Positions 8,471-15,687 of a stretch of 39,109 nucleotides of DNA are shown here, piece by piece. Under the pieces are notes generated by a model. It made no database searches and was not told the DNA's origin. It saw only the letters and a list, made by a program, of their open reading frames with translations. Position 1 is the stretch's first letter; each line of letters begins with the position of its first letter. A program made the translations under genes and the position numbers. The stretch comes from an uncultured Synergistales bacterium. Its GTDB lineage: Bacteria; Synergistota; Synergistia; Synergistales; Aminobacteriaceae. The stretch is taken from positions 2,665 to 41,773 of the forward strand of contig CAJODZ010000002.1 in NCBI GenBank assembly GCA_905233645.1, read 5' to 3'.

Positions 8471-9244
8471 ATGGATTTAACTAGCTTAATCGGATTTTTA
8501 GCAACATGGATTTTGGTTTTAGCGTCAATGGCTTCGGGCGGCAACTTCGGAGCTTATATCGATATGCCGTCGGTTATGATTACGTTAGGCGGAGCTATCG
8601 GAGCTACGGTTATCTCGAACCCGTCGGACAGATTAAAATCAGTTGGCGGAAGTTTGCGGAGTGTTTTTATTAACAAAGAGGCGGACTTAGTCGGAACTGT
8701 TCAAATGATTGTAAGCTTCGCTGAAAAGGCACGCCGTGAAGGTTTGTTAGCACTTGAGGGAGATTTAGAGGGCTTAGATAATGAGTTTATGCGCAAAGCA
8801 ATTCAGCTCGTTGTTGACGGAACAGACCCCGAACTTGTTAGACAAATTCTTGAAACCGAAATCAGCGTTTTTGAAGACAGACACAGCGCGAATAAATCAG
8901 TTTTTGATACGCTTGCTGAGTTTGGCCCTTCGTTTGGAATGATAGGAACGCTCATCGGCTTAATCGCAATGTTAGGAAACTTACAGGACGTTAGCGCGTT
9001 GGGGCCAGGTATGGCGGTTGCGTTAATCACGACGATGTACGGCTCAATGTTGGCGAACATGTTTGCAAGCCCCGTGAGTAAAAAATTAGCCGCACGTTCC
9101 GCACAAGAATCAAAGGCAATGGAACTCATGGTCGAGGGAATTTTAGCTATTCAAGCCGGCGAAAACCCGCGTATCGTTGAAGAGAAGTTAAAAGTTTACA
9201 TGCCGCCGAAGATGCGTGAAGCGTTTAATCAGGAGGGCGCGTAA
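8471..9244 (+). CDS. motA: Flagellar motor stator protein MotA
   Basis: MotA forms the proton (or sodium) channel and torque-generating ring with MotB in the inner membrane. Residues 1-55 hold two membrane segments (GFLATWILVLASMASGG and MPSVMITLGGAIGATVI). A cytoplasmic loop follows, and two more segments lie near 150-200 (GPSFGMIGTLIGLIAML and AVALITTMYGSMLANMF). The conserved Pro-Ser-Phe-Gly-Met-Ile-Gly-Thr block is present. At 257 residues it is full length. A GGGAGG ribosome site precedes the ATG, and motB follows after 2 bases. Confidence 0.96.
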   Translation: MDLTSLIGFLATWILVLASMASGGNFGAYIDMPSVMITLGGAIGATVISNPSDRLKSVGGSLRSVFINKEADLVGTVQMIVSFAEKARREGLLALEGDLEGLDNEFMRKAIQLVVDGTDPELVRQILETEISVFEDRHSANKSVFDTLAEFGPSFGMIGTLIGLIAMLGNLQDVSALGPGMAVALITTMYGSMLANMFASPVSKKLAARSAQESKAMELMVEGILAIQAGENPRIVEEKLKVYMPPKMREAFNQEGA

Positions 9245-9246
9245 AA

Positions 9247-9975
9247 ATGGCTAGACCCAAAAAACCGGAAGAGCCAGGCTTATCAGCACCATTCTATATG
9301 GGTACTTATGGGGACATGGTAACGTTGATATTATGCTTTTTCATATTACTGTTCGCTATGTCCTCAGTTGACAGTCAAAAATTTCAACAGGCTTTATTAT
9401 CGTTGAGAGGCTCACTAGGAGTTTTAAAAGGCGGTGTCACAGTCGAAGAGAGCAACGATCCTAATCGAAGCGGTGAAGTTGGAGCAAGTCCCGGAGCGTC
9501 GCCTCGTGTTGAAGTTGATACCCGTCATATAGCTTACACGTTAAACAGCTATTTACGTTCAGAAAATTTACAGCGCGAAATTCAAGTTACAATAAATCAA
9601 CGCGGCGTATCTGTATCAATCGGCGACCAATTTTTATTTTTGCCAGGCCGTGCGGATTTGAGACCGGAGGGCGAACGTGTTTTATATAAACTTTCTGAAT
9701 TGACGCGCGATGCTGTTCCTGCTGTAGCTGTTGAAGGTCATACGGACTCCGGCGTGTTAAACGGTGGTATTTACCGCGATAACTGGGGTTTGTCGGCCAT
9801 GAGAGCAGCGGCTGTCGCCAGTTACATGGAACATTCAGGAGGTTATGACCCTGTAAAATTACAAGCTGTCGGATTTAGTTCGTCTCAACCGGTAGTCCCG
9901 AATGATACGAGCGAACACAGGGCTTTAAATCGTCGAGTTGAAATAGTATTTTTATCGCAATATCCTAAACGTTAA
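9247..9975 (+). CDS. motB: Flagellar motor stator protein MotB
   Basis: MotB anchors the stator to peptidoglycan and supplies the ion-carrying aspartate. The N-terminal membrane segment after Tyr-Gly-Asp-Met-Val-Thr contains that Asp just ahead of LILCFFILLFAMSS. A plug/linker region follows, and the OmpA-like peptidoglycan-binding domain (about 120-240) has VAVEGHTDSG and the ending HRALNRRVEIVF. The 242 residues are usual. The gene lies 2 bases after motA, with a GGAGGGC site inside the motA end. Confidence 0.96.
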   Translation: MARPKKPEEPGLSAPFYMGTYGDMVTLILCFFILLFAMSSVDSQKFQQALLSLRGSLGVLKGGVTVEESNDPNRSGEVGASPGASPRVEVDTRHIAYTLNSYLRSENLQREIQVTINQRGVSVSIGDQFLFLPGRADLRPEGERVLYKLSELTRDAVPAVAVEGHTDSGVLNGGIYRDNWGLSAMRAAAVASYMEHSGGYDPVKLQAVGFSSSQPVVPNDTSEHRALNRRVEIVFLSQYPKR

Positions 9976-10016
9976 TTAAAATTTGATTTTAAAAAGTGAG
10001 CTGAGAATTTTTAAAC

Positions 10017-10469
10017 ATGAAACGTATAATAATTTTTGCAATAGTCGGGCTTGTAATGTTCGGCGTAGGTTTTGGGGGCGGTTTAATGTTAGGCCGTTCG
10101 TTAGCTCCTTCTGATGACACTGGCGGAATAAATCGAAATGTTCCAACGCCTGGCCCTACGGTTTCAATCGGAGAATTTACGAGTAATTTAGCTGGCGGCG
10201 GTCGTCATGTAATATCTTTTACGTTATCGCTTGAGCTTATAAACAATGACGGGGCTGTTGCGCTTGTTCAAACACCGGCTTGGCTTGTCAGAATTAGAAA
10301 CGAAGTGTTTTTAACTGCCAAAGACCGCGTCTACGATGATTTAACGAGTGCTGAAGGTACGTTACAGTTTGCGGCTGAGATAAAGCGTAATTTAAATGCA
10401 ATCTTGCCGGACGTAAACGGAGAACCGCCTGTTGAACGTGTATATTTTGAAAATATAATCTTGCAATAA
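10017..10469 (+). CDS. fliL: Flagellar basal body-associated protein FliL
   Basis: FliL is a single-pass inner-membrane protein that surrounds and stabilises the stator. Residues 5-27 form the anchor (IIIFAIVGLVMFGVGFGGGLM). A periplasmic domain follows with the family features ISFTLSLELIN and an ending in RVYFENIILQ. The protein has 150 residues. The order motB-fliL-fliM supports the call. Confidence 0.9.
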   Translation: MKRIIIFAIVGLVMFGVGFGGGLMLGRSLAPSDDTGGINRNVPTPGPTVSIGEFTSNLAGGGRHVISFTLSLELINNDGAVALVQTPAWLVRIRNEVFLTAKDRVYDDLTSAEGTLQFAAEIKRNLNAILPDVNGEPPVERVYFENIILQ

Positions 10470-10506
10470 TTTTAGCTAAATTGAAAACGAGGTGATTAAA
10501 TAAATT

Positions 10507-11526
10507 ATGCCCGATATGCTTTCACAGGAAGACATAGATAATTTATTAAAGGGCATCTCTTCCGGAAGTGTTGACGTTAATACGCTTGATTCTGCTTCCG
10601 AGTACGAAAAATTAAAAATCTATGACTTCAAACGCCCTGATAAATTCAGTAAAGACCAATTACGCGCTATTCAAATGATTCACGAAAGTTTTGCCCGTCA
10701 GGTTACAACTGTGCTTTCGACGTTAATTCGTAGTATGGTATCAGCTGAAGTGGCAAGCGTTGAGCATTTAGCCTATGAAGAATTTGTAAATTATATGGTT
10801 CAACCAACAGTAATAGGCATGATTGAAATGCACCCGTTTTCAGGCAGTATGTTACTTGAATTAAATCCTAATTTGGCGTTTGCGATTATCGACAGGCTTT
10901 TAGGAGGGCGCGGAACTTTTACCGGTGTTATTCGTGAATTAACGGACATTGAAAAAACAGTTATCGAACGTGTAATCATGCGTATACTTGAATTACTTGA
11001 AGACAGCTGGAGCACGGTCGTTGATGTTCGATTTAGATTTGAGAGCATGGAGAGTAATCCGTTTTTCGTGCAAATCTGTTCACCGAATGACATGGTATTA
11101 GTCGTAATCATGCATTTAAGAATAGCTGATGTTGAAGGTATGTTCAGCTTATGTTTTCCGTATTTCTTAATTGAGCCTATTATGGATAAATTATCATCAC
11201 AACAATGGTTTGCTTCGACCTCTCATAAACAGGACGAAGAGGTTCAGGGCTTTTTGAATGCTTCAATGCGTCAAGTTAAAATGCCTCTTGCTATGGAACT
11301 CGGACACACTGTTTTGAGTTTGAGCGAAGTCAATGATTTAGAGCCTGGCGATGTAATTAGGCTTGATGAGAAAACCACTGATGAGATTGATGTGCGCGTA
11401 GGTAATCAGGTTAGATTTAAGGCGCGTCCGGGTACAGTAAATGGACACATGGCCGTAGAGCTTACGCAAATACTTTCAGGCTTTGAAAGCGAAAATAAAA
11501 AGGATGGTGAATTAAAACATGCCTGA
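10507..11526 (+). CDS. fliM: Flagellar motor switch protein FliM
   Basis: FliM is the middle ring of the C-ring switch and receives CheY-phosphate. The N-terminal peptide LSQEDIDNLLKG (5-16) is the CheY-P binding segment. The core domain (about 45-230) shows GGRG (about 135-138) and the family RFRFE, and the C-terminal SpoA domain ends near residue 328. At 339 residues it is full length. Its last 8 bases overlap the start of fliY, indicating translational coupling. Confidence 0.96.
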   Translation: MPDMLSQEDIDNLLKGISSGSVDVNTLDSASEYEKLKIYDFKRPDKFSKDQLRAIQMIHESFARQVTTVLSTLIRSMVSAEVASVEHLAYEEFVNYMVQPTVIGMIEMHPFSGSMLLELNPNLAFAIIDRLLGGRGTFTGVIRELTDIEKTVIERVIMRILELLEDSWSTVVDVRFRFESMESNPFFVQICSPNDMVLVVIMHLRIADVEGMFSLCFPYFLIEPIMDKLSSQQWFASTSHKQDEEVQGFLNASMRQVKMPLAMELGHTVLSLSEVNDLEPGDVIRLDEKTTDEIDVRVGNQVRFKARPGTVNGHMAVELTQILSGFESENKKDGELKHA

Positions 11527-12574
11527 TATTTTAAGTCCTGATGAAATAAATGCGTTATTAGCCGGCGGCGGTGATTTTAACGAGGACGAAATCTCACCTG
11601 AAGATGCTGAACAGCTTGAAAAAGTTAGCAATTCTTTCGCTGATGCGGCCAAAGGTGTTATTAACATGTTAGCCGGCAAAGAAGTCAATGCGACAGTCGG
11701 AAGCCCTGAAGTTTTAGAGCAAGGAGATTTTCGCAAAAAGTATAGTGAGATGCCGTTTTTATTCTCGAATACTTTCGGCGGTCTTGATGATCAGCCTATG
11801 TCGCTTGTTGTTGACACAAAAGGTGCGTTAACGCTTGCTGATTTCATGATGGGCGGCACTGGACAGAATATTCCTGAACCCAGCGATTTATATTTAAATG
11901 CTGCGCAAGAGGGATTAAGCCAGATTGTTGGTTCAGCTTTTACGACTTTGAGCGGCTTACTTGGCGGACGGCGTTTAATTCCAGAGAACACAACTTCAGC
12001 ATTAACAGAAGAGAATTGGTCGCCTTTAACGCTTGAGCCGCCGGATATGAAAATTTGGGCAAGTCCGATTGATATAAATATTACTGGCGTTTCGCCTTTT
12101 AGAATTTGGGCTTGCATGAAATTAGAGACTGCTATTGATATTGCCGGAATGATGCGTGATATTCAGGACGGCAAGCCTATAAAATCAAGTTCTGATGAAC
12201 CTTTAGGAGGCATGGGCGGCGGAAGCAGCAGCGGTGGCAATAAGAGCAACGACGATAAAGGCGGCGGCAACAAATCCAGCGGAACTAAGAGCGGCGGAAG
12301 TAAACCAAGTAAAAAGAAGAGTTCAGGCTCGACAGGACCTTTAGATATTATTTCTGATATTCCTGTTAGAGTTACTGTTGAGTTGGGCAAAGCTCGAAAG
12401 TCTGTATCAGAAATTTTAGCGTTGACCAGCGGAGCTGTTATTGAACTTGATAAAATGGCCGGCGAACCTGTTGATATTCTTGTAAACGGGAAAGTGATAG
12501 CGCATGGAGAAGTTGTTGTCATAGACGAGAATTTTGGCGTTAGACTTACGGACATTATGGACGCTGACGACTAA
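11519..12574 (+). CDS. fliY: Flagellar switch protein FliY (CheC-like plus SpoA domain)
   Basis: FliY combines a CheY-P binding tip, a CheC/CheX-type phosphatase-like middle and a FliN-type SpoA domain. Residues 4-14 (ILSPDEINALL) resemble the FliM tip. The middle domain (about 70-215) carries AAQEGLSQIVGSAFTTLSGL, where I see the Glu but not the expected Asn three residues later, so phosphatase activity is uncertain. Residues of about 224-268 form a Gly/Ser/Lys linker. The SpoA domain (about 275-351) is almost identical to the separate FliN that follows. It overlaps fliM by 8 bases. Confidence 0.9.
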   Translation: MPDILSPDEINALLAGGGDFNEDEISPEDAEQLEKVSNSFADAAKGVINMLAGKEVNATVGSPEVLEQGDFRKKYSEMPFLFSNTFGGLDDQPMSLVVDTKGALTLADFMMGGTGQNIPEPSDLYLNAAQEGLSQIVGSAFTTLSGLLGGRRLIPENTTSALTEENWSPLTLEPPDMKIWASPIDINITGVSPFRIWACMKLETAIDIAGMMRDIQDGKPIKSSSDEPLGGMGGGSSSGGNKSNDDKGGGNKSSGTKSGGSKPSKKKSSGSTGPLDIISDIPVRVTVELGKARKSVSEILALTSGAVIELDKMAGEPVDILVNGKVIAHGEVVVIDENFGVRLTDIMDADD

Positions 12575-12610
12575 TAGGCAAATTCATCGGGAGGTACTAA
12601 ATAAAAAATT

Positions 12611-12937
12611 ATGGCTAATCAAGTAGATGTACATCCGGCGGAATTTCAACCTATAACAAGCTCCGGCGGAACTGGTTCAGCTAGCTCAATGGATTTGATT
12701 TCGGACATTCCTGTTAGAGTTACTGTTGAGTTAGGCAAAGCCCGAATGACTGTCTCAGAAGTTTTAGCGTTAAAAAGCGGTTCTGTCATAGCACTTGATA
12801 AGATGGCCGGTGAACCTGTTGACATTCTAGTTAACGGCAAATTGATAGCGCACGGAGAAGTTGTAGTTATAGACGAGAATTTTGGCGTAAGGCTCACGGA
12901 TATCATAGCAACCGGTGCAGCTCGTATCGCTTCATGA
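12611..12937 (+). CDS. fliN: Flagellar motor switch protein FliN
   Basis: FliN forms the base of the C-ring and docks the export ATPase complex. The first 25 residues are a variable tail, and the remainder is one SpoA domain (SDIPVRVTVELGKAR, then KMAGEPVDILVNGKLIAHGE and DENFGVRLTDI). That domain differs from the FliY C-terminus at only a few positions, which points to tandem duplication or ongoing gene conversion. A GGGAGG site about 17 bases upstream precedes the ATG. It has 108 residues. Confidence 0.94.
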   Translation: MANQVDVHPAEFQPITSSGGTGSASSMDLISDIPVRVTVELGKARMTVSEVLALKSGSVIALDKMAGEPVDILVNGKLIAHGEVVVIDENFGVRLTDIIATGAARIAS

Positions 12938-12999
12938 TATAATTTTTCAAGAAAAACGGATTTTAAATTTTTATTTGTAATCGGGGGAATAAATACAAG

Positions 13000-13362
13000 A
13001 TGGGCAAAAAAGTTTTGATAGTCGATGACGCAGCTTTTATGCGCATGATGTTAAAAGATATTCTAACAAAAAATGATTTTGAGGTAGTAGCTGAGGCTGA
13101 AAACGGCAAAGCTGGTGTTGCTGCGTTCCAGAAATATAAGCCTGATATTATAACGATGGATATTACAATGCCGGAAATGAACGGTATAGACGCAACAAAG
13201 GCAATTAAAGCCCTTGACCCTGATGTAAAAGTAGTCATGGTGTCTGCTATGGGTCAACAACCTATGGTAATCGAAGCTATACAGGCTGGTGCAAATGACT
13301 TCATTGTAAAACCATTCCAGCCCGAACGTGTCGTTGAAGCAATTACAAAGGTGCTGTCATAA
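13000..13362 (+). CDS. cheY: Chemotaxis response regulator CheY
   Basis: This single receiver-domain protein binds FliM and FliY when phosphorylated and sets flagellar rotation. The acidic pair Asp9/Asp10, phosphoacceptor Asp54 (ITMDITMPEMNG), switch Ser82 (MVSAMGQ) and Lys104 (FIVKPF) are all in place. The 120 residues contain no output domain. A GGGGG site precedes ATG 13000. Location inside the motor operon supports CheY rather than a general regulator. Confidence 0.95.
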   Translation: MGKKVLIVDDAAFMRMMLKDILTKNDFEVVAEAENGKAGVAAFQKYKPDIITMDITMPEMNGIDATKAIKALDPDVKVVMVSAMGQQPMVIEAIQAGANDFIVKPFQPERVVEAITKVLS

Positions 13363-13409
13363 CAAATTTATATGAATATTCAATCCGTGTTGCTGTAATT
13401 TTAATAATC

Positions 13410-13637
13410 ATGGCGGTGTTTGCGTTTATCCTTGTAAAATTTTCCGCCAAAAGCAAAAACAACAACGCGAATATAAAAATTTTAGCTTCCCTGCATTTGA
13501 CTGGCAGGGATATTTTTTACGTTATAAAATGCGGCTCTGAGGTTATAGCATTTGTGTCAGGGAGTGCCGGATTTTGCAATTTAGGGAAATGGAACTATGA
13601 GGACTGGCTTAAAAATTGCGATACTCTTAATAATTAG
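13410..13637 (+). CDS. fliO: Flagellar protein FliO-like (N-terminus uncertain)
   Basis: FliO is a small membrane protein that helps assemble FliP in the flagellar export gate. The frame has a hydrophobic N-terminus, then IKILASLHLTGRDIFYVIKCG and FVSGSAGFCNLGKWNYEDW, which match the short cytosolic domain of FliO. Position between cheY and fliP agrees. Starting at the only ATG (13410) leaves just 11 hydrophobic residues, half a membrane span. The open frame continues upstream to 13338, and the missing half (YSIRVAVILII) lies there without ATG, GTG or TTG. A rare ATA start at 13359 is possible. The end overlaps fliP by 41 bases. Confidence 0.65.
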   Translation: MAVFAFILVKFSAKSKNNNANIKILASLHLTGRDIFYVIKCGSEVIAFVSGSAGFCNLGKWNYEDWLKNCDTLNN

Positions 13638-14409
13638 CTTAGGCGTATTTTTTTCACCAGTAATAGCTAACGCCGCTCAAGCTCCTGAATTACCTCAACC
13701 GCGGATACCGGAGTATATGCCTTTCCCGTTACCGTCTGTTCAATTTGGAGTTTCAGCCGCTGATAATCCTCGTGATGTAGCTTTAACACTTCAGGTACTT
13801 GCTTTAATGACAATATTGAGTTTAGTGCCGGCGATTTTGTTAATGCTTACGAGTTTTACGAGAATAATAATCGTTTTAGGTTTTGTCCAGCGAGCAATAG
13901 GACTTCAACAATCACCGCCGCAACAGGTTGTCGCAGGTTTATCGTTATTTTTGACGTTGTTCACTATGTATCCGACATGGAACACTGTTTATAAAAATGG
14001 TCTTGAGCCTTACATAGCAGGTAATATAACGGCTCAACAGGCATGGACAAATTCAATCGTGCCAATGCGTGAATTTATGTTTAGATATACCAGACAGGAA
14101 GAATTATCGCTAATTGTCTCGATGTCAGAACTCGAACGGCCAAATTCAAAAGATGATGTCCCGACGCGCGTATTAGTTCCGGCTTTCATGATGAGCGAAT
14201 TAAAAACTGCTTTTCAAATGGGCGTAGTAATTTATATTCCGTTTATGGTTGTTGACATGGTTGTATCGAGTGTATTGCTTGCAATGGGAATGATGATGTT
14301 ACCGCCGATGATGATTTCGCTGCCGTTTAAGATATTATTATTTGTCATGGCCGACGGTTGGAATTTAGTAGTAATGAGTATATTAAAAAGTTTTACAAAC
14401 GTCCCATAA
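13597..14409 (+). CDS. fliP: Flagellar export gate protein FliP
   Basis: FliP is the main subunit of the type III export channel in the inner membrane. Residues 1-27 are a cleavable signal peptide (IAILLIISLGVFFS ... ANA). The membrane core has the family blocks LTSFTRIIIVLGFVQRA, PPQQVVAGLSLFLTLFTM and the C-terminal VVDMVVSSVLLAMGMMMLPP. At 270 residues it is full length. The start lies inside fliO, so the two are coupled. Confidence 0.96.
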   Translation: MRTGLKIAILLIISLGVFFSPVIANAAQAPELPQPRIPEYMPFPLPSVQFGVSAADNPRDVALTLQVLALMTILSLVPAILLMLTSFTRIIIVLGFVQRAIGLQQSPPQQVVAGLSLFLTLFTMYPTWNTVYKNGLEPYIAGNITAQQAWTNSIVPMREFMFRYTRQEELSLIVSMSELERPNSKDDVPTRVLVPAFMMSELKTAFQMGVVIYIPFMVVDMVVSSVLLAMGMMMLPPMMISLPFKILLFVMADGWNLVVMSILKSFTNVP

Positions 14410-14436
14410 AATTTATAAAAGGTGTGCTGAAATAAT

Positions 14437-14712
14437 ATGAATGAAACTGTTTTAAGCTTATATGATATTTTGAGCGGTGCTGTTTGGACGATGTTGAGCG
14501 TATCACTTCCGATTTTGCTTGTAGCGATGATTGTAGGTTTGTTAATAGGAATTTTACAGACCGCGACTTCGATACAGGAACAGACTTTAATTTTTATCCC
14601 GAAAATTTTAGCAGTCTTTGCGTGTATAGTTTTATTATCTCCGTGGATTGGGGAGCGAATGTTAGTTATGACACGTGAAATTTTGGGACAGCTTGAAAGA
14701 TTTATACAGTGA
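14437..14712 (+). CDS. fliQ: Flagellar export gate protein FliQ
   Basis: FliQ packs as a two-helix hairpin around FliP/FliR in the export gate. The 91 residues hold two membrane segments (about 15-40 and 50-72) separated by the conserved LQTATSIQEQTLIFIPK. A GGTG-type site precedes the ATG. The gene sits between fliP and fliR in the standard order. Confidence 0.94.
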   Translation: MNETVLSLYDILSGAVWTMLSVSLPILLVAMIVGLLIGILQTATSIQEQTLIFIPKILAVFACIVLLSPWIGERMLVMTREILGQLERFIQ

Positions 14713-14738
14713 GCTAAAAAATTTTTATGTTTTTATAA

Positions 14739-15524
14739 ATGCGCGGATTAGAACTTCCATCACAAATTTTAATAATTTATTTGCTTTTACATTTACGTTA
14801 TATCGGTTTAATTTTCAGCTCACCAGTTTTCACAGCCACGATGTCTCCTGCGCCTTTTAGATATATTTTCGCTGTATTATTAACCGCCTCGTCAATCGCA
14901 ATAATCAAAACCGACACGATACCTTTAATATTTTTCGACGGAGTAATCTCATTAGGTATTCTTGCCATACGTGAATTATTTATTGGTGTAGCTTTAGGTT
15001 TTGTGTCAGCATTACCGCTTTACGCATTACAAGTTGCCGGAGAATTAACGGGAACAGCGACAGGATTTTCAATGGCGCAAGTTATGGATCCGAGTTCACA
15101 AACACAGACTTCGTTATATGGCCAACTGTATTATTTAATTGCGCTCTGGATGTATTTTCACTGGAACGGACATTTAATTATGATTAGGGCATTAGTTGAA
15201 AGTTTAAAGCTTGTTCCGTTAGGCCAAGTAAATTTTTTACCGTCCGGCGATTTATCATTAGCTCGTTGGATACAGGAATTATTTACATTAGCTGTACGAA
15301 TGGTCATTCCGTTTTATTGTGCATTAGTTTTGTCTGATATTGGCTTAGGATTTTTAGCTCGTACTGTTCCGCAGATGAATATTTTTGTAGTAGGTTTGCC
15401 CGTAAAAGTAATGCTTGGCTTTATGGTTTTAGCTGTAGTGTTGCCGTTAACGATGGATTTTATATTTACGAAGTTTGAAAAATGGGTTGAGTTTGCATTA
15501 GCTGTTTTATTATTCTGGAAGTGA
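14739..15524 (+). CDS. fliR: Flagellar export gate protein FliR
   Basis: FliR completes the FliPQR export channel. The 261 residues carry six predicted membrane segments and family features such as SSPVFTATMSPAPFR near 32-46 and GLPVKVMLGFMVLAVVLPL near the end. In most bacteria with this gene order flhB and flhA come next. Here the run stops and a pyruvyl transferase cassette follows after about 95 bases, so flhBA must lie elsewhere. Confidence 0.94.
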   Translation: MRGLELPSQILIIYLLLHLRYIGLIFSSPVFTATMSPAPFRYIFAVLLTASSIAIIKTDTIPLIFFDGVISLGILAIRELFIGVALGFVSALPLYALQVAGELTGTATGFSMAQVMDPSSQTQTSLYGQLYYLIALWMYFHWNGHLIMIRALVESLKLVPLGQVNFLPSGDLSLARWIQELFTLAVRMVIPFYCALVLSDIGLGFLARTVPQMNIFVVGLPVKVMLGFMVLAVVLPLTMDFIFTKFEKWVEFALAVLLFWK

Positions 15525-15604
15525 AAAATTTTTAACTTGAACGACTTAAGCGGTAATGATAAAATTTTCGCGCATTAAATTTAATTTTCATAAAATATCC
15601 GTAG

Positions 15605-15687
15605 AAAGAGGGATTGACATGTACCAGGCTACGCCTGAAAATATTGCACAGCACAGCACAGCACAGCACCTAATATTTTGCTCGTAA
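15605..15687 (+). promoter_or_regulatory. Repeat-bearing translated leader before the pyruvyl transferase gene
   Basis: AAAGAGGGATTGACATG places a ribosome site about 6-8 bases before ATG 15619. The 22-codon frame begins Met-Tyr-Gln-Ala, passes through the GCACA repeat as AQHSTAQH, and stops at TAA 15685-15687. The enzyme frame starts without a ribosome site at TTG 15678, offset by two bases. Loss of one 5-base unit, or gain of two, would join the leader ATG to the enzyme, so the gene is in the unfused state here. Confidence 0.65.
15646..15669 (+). repeat. Pentanucleotide tandem repeat (GCACA x4.8)
   Basis: Four perfect GCACA units are followed by GCAC. The unit is not a multiple of three and lies inside the leader frame, the arrangement of contingency loci that switch by slipped-strand mispairing. 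The same repeat occurs at 38649-38668. Confidence 0.85.

Noticed and set aside
12163-12555. Antisense open frame of 130 codons, rich in Leu and Pro
   Set aside because: It is the complement of the Gly/Ser/Lys linker and SpoA domain of fliY and has no ribosome site or family resemblance.
15611-15618. TTGACA strings in the leaders as -35 promoter boxes
   Set aside because: No consistent -10 box lies 16-18 bases downstream in the four leaders, and the strings fall between ribosome site and ATG, so they are more likely part of the conserved translation-start module.
15646-15669. GCACA repeats as a CRISPR array or satellite
   Set aside because: Units are 5 bases with no spacers, and they lie inside a translated leader next to a ribosome site, so a simple sequence repeat is the right reading.
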